Shown here: positions 17,098 through 24,285 of the stretch, one piece after another
Layout: each line of letters opens with the position of its first letter
How positions within the stretch are numbered: the stretch's first letter is position 1
DNA from: Brevibacterium linens ATCC 9172
GTDB taxonomy: Bacteria; Actinomycetota; Actinomycetes; Actinomycetales; Brevibacteriaceae
NCBI RefSeq assembly: GCF_900169165.1
Contig: NZ_FXYY01000020.1
Span: 1 to 59,400 of the forward strand
Direction of reading: 5' to 3'
Length of the DNA: 59,400 nucleotides
Made by a program: the position numbers and the translations under genes
The notes under the pieces: generated by a model
What the model saw: the letters and a program-made list of their open reading frames with translations, nothing else
Database searches by the model: none
What the model was told of the DNA's origin: nothing

Positions 17098-17445
17098 TCC
17101 TGAGTCGCTCTACTTTAGTGTCCCGGCTCTGGCCCGAAGTTTTCGACGTTTTCGATCAGTTGCGTGGCCGACGGCGGGAGTTCGGGTGGGAACACGAGCT
17201 CGTGTCCATCGATCTCGCCCACGAACTCACGAAGAGGCCGCAGCGTGGTGAGGATCTTCTTCAATGACATCCCCGTCGCTTCCTGCATGGACCTCGATAT
17301 GCCAATGCCGTGAACACAACTGTCAGGTGCGCCTCGATCACGAGTGCGATGAAAGATCGGACGGGCTCGAAGGTCAGTATTCCGAAAAGACTGCTGGACA
17401 TGCCACAGGTCGTGATACGAACCAACGACGTCGTTCGCCGACATC
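17098..17445 (+). repeat. Direct repeat copy 2 (IS1634-type transposase end)
   Basis: Second copy of the 348-bp repeat at 14563-14910, in the same orientation. Confidence 0.9.
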
Positions 17446-17516
17446 ACGTCAGCGGCGATGTTCGTCGATGCCCAAAATCGGCCCAGGTGAAGCAAGTCAG
17501 ATTGCGCGACCGTCAA
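17115..17516 (-). pseudogene. IS1634/IS4-type transposase, C-terminal fragment (copy 2)
   Basis: Same fragment and same internal frameshift as the copy at 14580, so the damage predates the duplication. This copy reaches further toward the N-terminus, adding T-N-I-A-A-D-V-M-S-A-N-D-V-V before S-Y-H-D-L-W-H-V. The remaining N-terminal residues do not resemble a transposase. Confidence 0.78.
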
Positions 17517-17853
17517 AGCTCGGTGCGAATCGACGGGCGAAGTCTGAAGAAGCTTGGGACAACTGCGCGGAGCTGCCGTGGTCTTTCAGCGAGGGTACCG
17601 CCGCGAACAGTTCGAGCTGAGTCTTTAGCAGAGGACCTGATACATCCTTCTTGTGGTGGAAATGGAAACCTCGGAGGCTGTCTTCGCAATTTTTTGAGAT
17701 CGTATGCGTGGCGCAAACATAGAGGAAAACAGACTCGAATCACTAAACTTAGCGCACCCAACCGGGAAGCTTCGCTGGCTTAGCGGAACTCCGCCTGTTG
17801 CGGAGCACCCTGAGCCTGTGACCTCTTCGGCTGTTGATTCTCGCGTTTGCACT
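17517..17853. other. Intergenic region without a supported gene
   Basis: About 340 bp between the IS1634-type remnant and the IS21 element. It is AT-richer than its surroundings; short overlapping frames on both strands have no start signals or family likeness. A small stem (CTCCGC/GCGGAG) lies near 17790. Confidence 0.4.
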
Positions 17854-17859
17854 GATCTG
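17854..17859 (+). repeat. Target site duplication, left (GATCTG)
   Basis: GATCTG directly precedes the element end TGAATATTCGG and is repeated at 20477-20482, just after the other end. A 6-bp duplication fits IS21-family insertion. Confidence 0.85.
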
Positions 17860-17878
17860 TGAATATTCGGCTTCTTGG

Positions 17879-17968
17879 GCGCCACTGCGCTCGTCTTTGA
17901 GCGCCACCTGTCTTGGGTGTCGACCGGCGTCGTGAGCGCCCCCGAATATTCGACTTCAGCGCCACCTG
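17879..17968 (+). repeat. IS21 left-end multiple repeats (transposase binding sites)
   Basis: Four copies related to GAGCGCCACCTG occur at about 17879, 17899, 17934 and 17958. Matching copies in the opposite orientation lie at the right end. IS21 elements carry such repeats as IstA binding sites. Confidence 0.75.
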
Positions 17969-17975
17969 TTTCTAG

Positions 17976-18015
17976 GCTCCTTCTACCGCGTGGCCACTCA
18001 CGCGGTAGAAGGAGC
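17976..18015 (+). promoter_or_regulatory. Perfect hairpin covering the istA ribosome binding site
   Basis: A 15-bp perfect inverted repeat (arms 17976-17990 and 18001-18015, 10-nt loop) contains AGAAGGAG, the istA Shine-Dalgarno, in its right arm. In RNA read from outside the element the site would be locked in the stem, keeping transposase synthesis low. Confidence 0.75.
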
Positions 18016-18022
18016 AAAACGA

Positions 18023-19606
18023 ATGGTACGCAAAATCAAAGCGAAGTTGGTGCTTCGCCTCCGATCTGAAGGACTCTCTCGCCGCCAGATTGCCGCTCAG
18101 GGCATGTCGAGACATTCCGTCGACGCCGTCATCGCTGCCGCTGACGCCGTGGGGCTGTCCTACGACGAGGCAGCCGGGATGCCGGATGCCGATGTCTACG
18201 CTCGACTGTTTCCTGGCCGTGGCCAGCATGAGAGTGTCTACGCCCAACCTGATTGGAGTGAAGTCCACCGCGAACTCGCGCGCGTCGGGGTCACGCTGAA
18301 ACTATTGCATAGCGAGTACCGTGACGCCTGCGCCACCACAGACTCGCCGGCGATGGGCTATGACCGCTTCTGCAAGACCTACCAGCACCATGTGCTCGTT
18401 TCCGGCCTGGCCTCTCGAGTCGGACACAAGGCCGGCCAAAGCGTCGAAGTCGACTGGTCGGGCAAAACGATGACGCTTACCGACCCGGTCGCGGGGACGC
18501 ACACGAAAGTCTTTCTCTTCGTCGGTTGCCTGCCGTTCTCGCGCTACGCGTTTGTTGAACCGGCCCTGGATATGAAGCAGGACACCTGGCTGCGGGCGCA
18601 TATAGCGATGTTCGACTGGTTCGGCGGCAGCGTGCCCCGGATCGTGCCCGACAACCTCAAGACCGGCGTGATCTCCCATCCTCGGGAAGGAGAGATCATC
18701 CTCAATGATGCCTATCGTGAGCTGGCTGCACACTATTCGGCAGCCGTCCTGCCGGGCCGAGTCAGGAAACCCAAGGACAAGGCCAGTGTTGAAAACACGG
18801 TCGGCAATATCGCCACCCAGGTCATCGCGGCACTGCGCGGACAGACCTTTCGAACACTGCCTCAGCTACGTGAGGCGATCTATGAACGAATGCGGGCCTA
18901 CAACGCCCAACCGTTTCAGAAACGCCCTGGATCACGGGCATCGGTCTTCGACGCCGAGGAACGGCCCCTGCTGCGGCCGTTGCCGGCGGTTGCTTATGAG
19001 ATCAGCCGCTGGATCTATGGGAGGAAAGTCCGCAAAGACGGGCACGTGGTGTTCGAGAAGAACTTCTACTCCGTGCCCTATGCGCATGTCGGTTCCAGCG
19101 TCGACTTACGGATCACGGAAACGACAGTCGAGATCTTCGACGGGCACACGCGGCTTTCGAGTCACCTGCTTCCGATGGCAGGAGTCATCAACACCCATCA
19201 CACACACGATGGCGACCTGCCCCATGGTGAGAGGTATCAACAATGGGACGGGCCTCGCGTGCGGGAATGGGCAGCTCGTATCGGACAAGACACGACGACG
19301 GTGATCAACCGGATCTTCGAGTCCGTGCCCGTTGAGGAACAGGGACTGAACGCGGCACTAGCAGTGCTGCGCCTGTCGCGCCGCTTCTCTCCTAAACGAG
19401 TCGAAGCCGCCGCTGGTATCGCGTTATCGGGTCGGATTCGATCACCACGGTATGCGCATTTGCGGCCGATTCTCGACAGTGGGCAAGACACGCCTTCCAG
19501 CAAGCGCAGACGAAGCCCTGAACCGTCCGGGCTGCCCGCTGCTGGACCAACGCCCACGGTCGGTTTCGTTCGTGGGCCAGACTACTACGCAGGAGGACAA
19601 CGATGA
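18023..19606 (+). CDS. istA: IS21 family transposase IstA
   Basis: A 527-residue transposase of the IS21 DDE type. An N-terminal helix-turn-helix (L-R-S-E-G-L-S-R-R-Q-I-A) is followed by the RNase H-like core: V-E-V-D-W-S-G (first D), V-P-D-N-L-K-T-G-V (second D) and D-K-A-S-V-E-N-T-V-G (E). The C-terminal part has F-Y-S-V-P-Y-A-H-V, a typical IstA segment. ATG at 18023 is chosen over an in-frame GTG at 17990 because AGAAGGAG lies 8 bp upstream of it. The stop overlaps the istB start by 4 bp. It cuts and joins the element ends, with IstB choosing the target. Confidence 0.95.
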   Translation: MVRKIKAKLVLRLRSEGLSRRQIAAQGMSRHSVDAVIAAADAVGLSYDEAAGMPDADVYARLFPGRGQHESVYAQPDWSEVHRELARVGVTLKLLHSEYRDACATTDSPAMGYDRFCKTYQHHVLVSGLASRVGHKAGQSVEVDWSGKTMTLTDPVAGTHTKVFLFVGCLPFSRYAFVEPALDMKQDTWLRAHIAMFDWFGGSVPRIVPDNLKTGVISHPREGEIILNDAYRELAAHYSAAVLPGRVRKPKDKASVENTVGNIATQVIAALRGQTFRTLPQLREAIYERMRAYNAQPFQKRPGSRASVFDAEERPLLRPLPAVAYEISRWIYGRKVRKDGHVVFEKNFYSVPYAHVGSSVDLRITETTVEIFDGHTRLSSHLLPMAGVINTHHTHDGDLPHGERYQQWDGPRVREWAARIGQDTTTVINRIFESVPVEEQGLNAALAVLRLSRRFSPKRVEAAAGIALSGRIRSPRYAHLRPILDSGQDTPSSKRRRSPEPSGLPAAGPTPTVGFVRGPDYYAGGQR

Positions 19607-20352
19607 CTCGTCTCGATGACGAAACGAAACGGAAACTGCGTGAAATGGGGTCAACAAGCCTGCTGAGCGCACTCGATGCCCAAGACGACGCTCTCACCCT
19701 GGGAATGCCATTCGAAGAGCGCATCCAGCTCGCTGTCGATGACGCTCATGCTGCGTTCACCCATGCGAAAGTCGAGGGGCTCATCCGCCGGGCTGGACTG
19801 CGATATCCCGATGCGGATCTGCGTCGGATCGCGCTGATCGACCAGCGCGGCCTCGACCGTGACGTCATCGCTCAACTCGGAACCGCCTCGTTCATCACCC
19901 GGCAGCAAAACGTTGTGTTCCAGGGGTTCACCGGGTCTGGCAAGTCGTATCTGGGGTCGGCGCTGGCGAAGCAGGCCTGTCAGCATCGCTACCGTGCCTA
20001 CTACATTCGCATGCCCGATCTTGAAGAATCGTGGGCCACTGCGCAGGACAAGCCGGGCGGCCGGGAGAAATGGTTACGCAAATACTCGGCGTTCACGCTG
20101 TTAGTCATCGATGAATGGTTGCTCGACGAACCCGATGACGATGTCCGTTCGATGCTGCTCGAGCTCCTTGAACGTCGTTACGATACGACATCGACGGTGT
20201 TCTGCACCCAGTATGCGAAGAAAGACTGGCATCAACGACTCGGGTCCGGTGTCCACGCGGATGCGATCATGGATCGTATCGTTCACAACACGATCTGGAT
20301 CACGACCGGGGAGATGAACATGCGCGAACACATCAGTACAGCCACGCAGTGA
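19603..20352 (+). CDS. istB: IS21 helper ATPase IstB
   Basis: A 249-residue AAA+ ATPase that forms a complex on target DNA and recruits IstA. Walker A is G-F-T-G-S-G-K-S-Y-L near residues 106-115; Walker B is L-L-V-I-D-E-W around 165-171. Downstream F-C-T-Q-Y-A fits sensor 1. ATG overlaps the istA stop (ATGA), so translation is coupled. Length and motif spacing are normal. Confidence 0.95.
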   Translation: MTRLDDETKRKLREMGSTSLLSALDAQDDALTLGMPFEERIQLAVDDAHAAFTHAKVEGLIRRAGLRYPDADLRRIALIDQRGLDRDVIAQLGTASFITRQQNVVFQGFTGSGKSYLGSALAKQACQHRYRAYYIRMPDLEESWATAQDKPGGREKWLRKYSAFTLLVIDEWLLDEPDDDVRSMLLELLERRYDTTSTVFCTQYAKKDWHQRLGSGVHADAIMDRIVHNTIWITTGEMNMREHISTATQ

Positions 20353-20369
20353 CCAATTGTCGGTGAGCG

Positions 20370-20476
20370 TCGGGTGACGGCCTGGCGCTCACCGCCACGA
20401 CCCGGTGGCGCTGAAAGGCAATATCGGGTGGCGCTCAACCACAATAGTCAGTGGCGCTCACACCACCGAATACTCA
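20370..20476 (-). repeat. IS21 right-end multiple repeats
   Basis: Read on the minus strand, four AGCGCCACC-type copies lie between istB and the right terminus (about 20380, 20403, 20429 and 20453). They mirror the left-end set. Confidence 0.7.
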
Positions 20477-20482
20477 GATCTG
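20477..20482 (+). repeat. Target site duplication, right (GATCTG)
   Basis: Right copy of the 6-bp duplication; see 17854-17859. Confidence 0.85.
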
Positions 20483-20661
20483 CGAGATGCACCCCAATCG
20501 TTCGCTACATCTTCTACGGATAGGCACTGCCAATGCAGGCGGCGATTCCGGACCATGCCGTTCTGCTAATCGGACAGACTGGGAGTAGCCCGAATCGAGC
20601 GCTCCGGCGATGGGCTAGCACTGACGAACCGGAAGTCGTGCTCTTTGATGTGGAAGCTGGA

Positions 20662-23600
20662 CTATTTGTCTGTCTGTTCTGTGAAGAACACCTCGTCTAC
20701 GACGCGACTTGCGGCACGGCCGTCGTCGTGAGGCGCATACTCTGCGGCGAACGCTGAGGAACGTGCGCTGAGCTCTGGCGACTGCCGGTCCAAGGTCGTG
20801 AGTGTGTCCCACAATTCGCTCTGGCTCGTCACGATGGGCCCAGGAAGGTCGGCCTCATAGTCGAGGTAGAAGCCTCTCAGCTGGTCCCGGTATTTCTCGA
20901 GGTCGTAAGCGTAGAAGATGATTGGTCGCTGCAGAATGGAATAGTCGAAGAACACCGATGAGTAGTCGGTGATCAGTGCGTTACTGACGAGATACAATTC
21001 GTTGATGTCATCGTGTGCTGAGACATTGCGAATCACATCGGTGAGGTGGTCAGGGATGGTGATTTTGCTCCTGACAACGACGTGCATCCGCAGCAGGAGA
21101 ACATAATCGTCTCCGAATTCGGCGGCGAAAGACTCGAGATCGAACGGCAGGGTAAAGGCAAACCGATTCCCCGAGATGTTCTGATCGTCGCGAAATGTCG
21201 GTGCGTAGAGAAGAACCTTCTTCCCTTCAGGGAGGTCCAGCTTCAGTCGGACCTCTTCTCGTAGCTCTTGCAAATTAGGGCTGCTCAGCACATCGTTGCG
21301 CGGATAGCCCTTCTCGATGATGGCCGCATCGTGTCGGAAAGCCGTCGAGAACGCCGCTGTCGCGTATGGCGACGGGGACAGAAGATAGGACCATTGAGCG
21401 CTCGCCTGGGTCACTCTGTCCAGATAGCCGGCATCTCGTCCCTCGATCCTGTCGAGATCGTGCTGCATTCGCTTCAGAGGAGTACCATGCCAGGTCTGGA
21501 GGTAGACACCATTCTTCCGGCGCGTGATGTAGTAGGGGAAGTTCTGGTTGTTCACCCAGTGTTTCGCACGAGCTAGGTACCAGAAGTACTGAGGCGACAG
21601 GCGTTTGACGACGAGAGTGTGAGGATCGACGGTCGGGAGCTTCTTGTCGTAGACCCACACCTTGGTTCGCCCGTCGCCACGTCGAACGAGTTCTTCGTAG
21701 ATCTTCCGCGGACTGTCAGCGAACTGCCGACCCAACCCGGATTCGAACACGATGACATCGTCGAGCATCGGAAGCTTCTTCGCGGCCGAGAACATCCGCT
21801 TCATCGCAGGGAAGTAGTGCTTGCTGCGGCGTAGTCGTTTCTGAAGCAGCTGCACGGGTTCCGAATGTGTGACGTTGTCGAGCGTGCTTCTCGGCGACGC
21901 AGTGAGAATAGCTTGGACGATTCGTTCTCTGTTGTTCTGGTCCCGGAACGGGTAGAGCAAGTCGGCTCGCGCGAAGTACTCAGAAAAGGATTGCTCGCCG
22001 GCTGTAATCAGGCGTTCGAGCTGACGGAGCAACCCGTTACGAGACCAACACACCGGTCCGGGCAGCTCACGTTCAAGGTCGAAGTGCGACCCGGACTTTC
22101 CGAAGAATCGCGTACGATCGAATTGGAAGTAGAGTAGCGGCTTATGCAGAAAACTGAAGTCGAGTCCCGCGCTCGAATAGTCTGTGATCATAATGCCGCT
22201 CTGCTTGATCAGCGTCTGAACATTTACTTCGCCTTGGACGAAGATCCGAGCCGGGGAGTCCGAGAACTTCTCGATATGGTGCCGCATGTTCGGGTGGAGG
22301 CCGAAGACAATATCGAGATCAAATCTTCTGCACAGGTCGAGCAGTTCGGGGCTGTTGAGGAACTCGTGCCATTCTTCGAAGAACTTAGTCTCTTCGAAGG
22401 AATCTGTCGTAGTCAGCCAGTCTCTCCAAGTCGGGAGAATCAGCACCTGGTTGGGTCGAACTCGGACATCATCGTCGAATAGCGCGTCGAATCGCGACAG
22501 GCCGGTGACTTCGACTTCAGCAGGGGAATAACCGAAGTCTTCGACGATCATCTTCTTTTCCCGTTCAGAGCTGGTCAAGAACAGGTCCGTTGCAAACCCG
22601 GATGCGTCTTTGCCGTAAGTCTGAGTCATCCACTTCATGCCCATGACTCCGTGTTGCAGGAACACTTCAAGCCCTCTGCATGCCTTGACGAACTCTTTGC
22701 GCCGAGTCGGGTAGATGTAATCGGGATGGTGCGAGCCGATGATCCTGCTGGCGGCTAGTGACAACAGAACATGTTCTTCAGACCTGTGCCGAACGACATG
22801 TTCTTCATATCCGACAAGGTTGGAAAGCTCTGGAGCTTCGAGGTCGATGACGTACCGAGCGTCGATCTCCGGATGATTGTCGATGAGATACTTAAATAGA
22901 GACAGTCCGGTGTCTTGTGCTTTAAAGGGCATTTCCCCTACCAGCCAGACAGGCCGATCGGAGAAGGCCTGTCGTGCAATGCTCCGGAACTTTCTCGGTC
23001 GACTGATCGCACCGTCAATGAGCTCCAATGCGCGACGGTCGAAATACTCCACTTGAAACGAGATGTTCTTCGCCTTCATGGTGAAATAGGGGACTACCGA
23101 CACTGCTGATTCGCCGACCGCAGCAGTCCCCGGCGCGGCTTTTCGTCTCACGAGGTATCGGTTCTTTCCGACGCGCACACGGTGGCGTTCAGCTCTACCT
23201 GCCATCGCGGCGGTCAACCATGTATCGAAGATGTCGTCGGCGCGTCCGTCAAGAGCGAGGAACTCGGAGAGTGGAAGTTCCGCTGTGAACCAGTACCGAT
23301 TGAGGCCGAACCTCTGTTCGGTCTCCTCCTGGTTAAAAGTCAATGTTGCCGGAACCGTGATGACGTGTTCGGCCGTCCGCGCGGCCAGCTGAAGCTGGAG
23401 CTCGCTGATCGAGGAGTGACGGGTATAGATGCGGCCGTTCAGGAGCACTCGGCGCGAGTCGCCGACAGTCACCTCATCAACGTGAACGCGCATGAATGGG
23501 CGCAGATCATTATTGACTGCGACGGCGATGTTTCCCTTCTTGGTGACATATGGAGTCACCGTGTTGCCGTCAATCTCCACGGGTGTGAAGGTCGGAATCT

Positions 23601-24180
23601 CGGTATGGTGAAAGCGACCAAGCGGGACAAGGCCATGGACGACTGCCGGGTATTCGGCTTCGCTCCGCTTTGCCCCTTCGGCCGCAGGTTCTTGGCCGCA
23701 GCCGTTCGCCACGGCCTGTTGCCGGGCCGTCTCGGAGATCGCGTCTACTGGCCCGGTTACCTCCAGGTAGAACGTCATCCGTCCCTTGTTCTCGTCTGTA
23801 TGGCGCAAGTCCTCTGACGAGCGAGAGTATTCAGCGACAAGGAGAGAGCTCACTTCGGCGAGTTCAATGGCAAGAACTGCTGCGCCTGCGCCGATATCCT
23901 GCGCTGCAGAATTCAGGACGTACCATTCGCCAGTGTCGAGGAACACCCACACGTTGACGATCGACAATTTGTCCGAGACAGTAACATCGGCGGTGAGCTT
24001 AGTCTTGTGCTGTTCCATTCGAAGGGTTTTTTTGGACGCCGCGGTTGAAGCAGTGCCGTTGTCACCAGTGGCTCTGGCTGGGAAGAGAAGCTCTTTGAGA
24101 TCGATACTCACTGCGGTAGTCAGTGCTCCTTGTGGATCGTTGTTCAGTCGACGCTGAGAACGTCTGGGCTTGTTTGCCAT
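20662..24180 (-). CDS. Tandem-domain CDP-glycerol glycerophosphotransferase
   Basis: A 1172-residue protein with two GPT catalytic domains in one chain. Domain 1 (about 410-760) has F-L-Q-H-G-V-M-G-M-K (H-G at 510-511), L-P-T-W-R-D, L-H-P-N-M-R at 629, and T-D-Y-S-S at 666-670. Domain 2 (about 808-1160) has Q-T-W-H-G-T-P-L-K-R-M (H-G-T at 898-900), Y-A-P-T-F-R-D, L-R-M-H, and T-D-Y-S-S at 1071-1075. Residues 1-400 are beta-rich, with two similar stretches (V-T-P-Y-V-T-K-K-G-N-I and V-V-P-Y-F-T-M-K-A-K-N-I), and no family recognised. ATG 24180 was chosen; an in-frame TTG lies 6 bp out. Likely the main polymerase of the glycerol-phosphate chain, or a primase-polymerase pair in one protein. Confidence 0.88.
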   Translation of the reverse strand: MANKPRRSQRRLNNDPQGALTTAVSIDLKELLFPARATGDNGTASTAASKKTLRMEQHKTKLTADVTVSDKLSIVNVWVFLDTGEWYVLNSAAQDIGAGAAVLAIELAEVSSLLVAEYSRSSEDLRHTDENKGRMTFYLEVTGPVDAISETARQQAVANGCGQEPAAEGAKRSEAEYPAVVHGLVPLGRFHHTEIPTFTPVEIDGNTVTPYVTKKGNIAVAVNNDLRPFMRVHVDEVTVGDSRRVLLNGRIYTRHSSISELQLQLAARTAEHVITVPATLTFNQEETEQRFGLNRYWFTAELPLSEFLALDGRADDIFDTWLTAAMAGRAERHRVRVGKNRYLVRRKAAPGTAAVGESAVSVVPYFTMKAKNISFQVEYFDRRALELIDGAISRPRKFRSIARQAFSDRPVWLVGEMPFKAQDTGLSLFKYLIDNHPEIDARYVIDLEAPELSNLVGYEEHVVRHRSEEHVLLSLAASRIIGSHHPDYIYPTRRKEFVKACRGLEVFLQHGVMGMKWMTQTYGKDASGFATDLFLTSSEREKKMIVEDFGYSPAEVEVTGLSRFDALFDDDVRVRPNQVLILPTWRDWLTTTDSFEETKFFEEWHEFLNSPELLDLCRRFDLDIVFGLHPNMRHHIEKFSDSPARIFVQGEVNVQTLIKQSGIMITDYSSAGLDFSFLHKPLLYFQFDRTRFFGKSGSHFDLERELPGPVCWSRNGLLRQLERLITAGEQSFSEYFARADLLYPFRDQNNRERIVQAILTASPRSTLDNVTHSEPVQLLQKRLRRSKHYFPAMKRMFSAAKKLPMLDDVIVFESGLGRQFADSPRKIYEELVRRGDGRTKVWVYDKKLPTVDPHTLVVKRLSPQYFWYLARAKHWVNNQNFPYYITRRKNGVYLQTWHGTPLKRMQHDLDRIEGRDAGYLDRVTQASAQWSYLLSPSPYATAAFSTAFRHDAAIIEKGYPRNDVLSSPNLQELREEVRLKLDLPEGKKVLLYAPTFRDDQNISGNRFAFTLPFDLESFAAEFGDDYVLLLRMHVVVRSKITIPDHLTDVIRNVSAHDDINELYLVSNALITDYSSVFFDYSILQRPIIFYAYDLEKYRDQLRGFYLDYEADLPGPIVTSQSELWDTLTTLDRQSPELSARSSAFAAEYAPHDDGRAASRVVDEVFFTEQTDK

Positions 24181-24285
24181 GCGCAAGTCTAATCAGACGA
24201 GACTGTCCGAATGCGTGTCTTCATTTGCTGCAGGAATCCTCGGAGCTCCGAACTGACGGGTCTCTGGGATTCTCCGATGCTCAGG

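Larger units (their letters stand above)
17860..20476 (+). mobile_element. IS21-family insertion sequence, complete
   Basis: A 2617-bp element with termini TGAATATTCGG and CCGAATACTCA (inverted, one mismatch), bounded by a 6-bp target duplication. It holds istA and istB in overlapping frames and a set of subterminal repeats at each end. Both genes are intact with catalytic residues, so it may still move. It landed between the TagE-like cassette and the tandem GPT gene. Confidence 0.93.

Noticed and set aside
20533..20757. 74-codon plus-strand frame after the IS21 element
   Set aside because: It runs into the 3' end of the tandem GPT gene on the other strand and lacks start signals.
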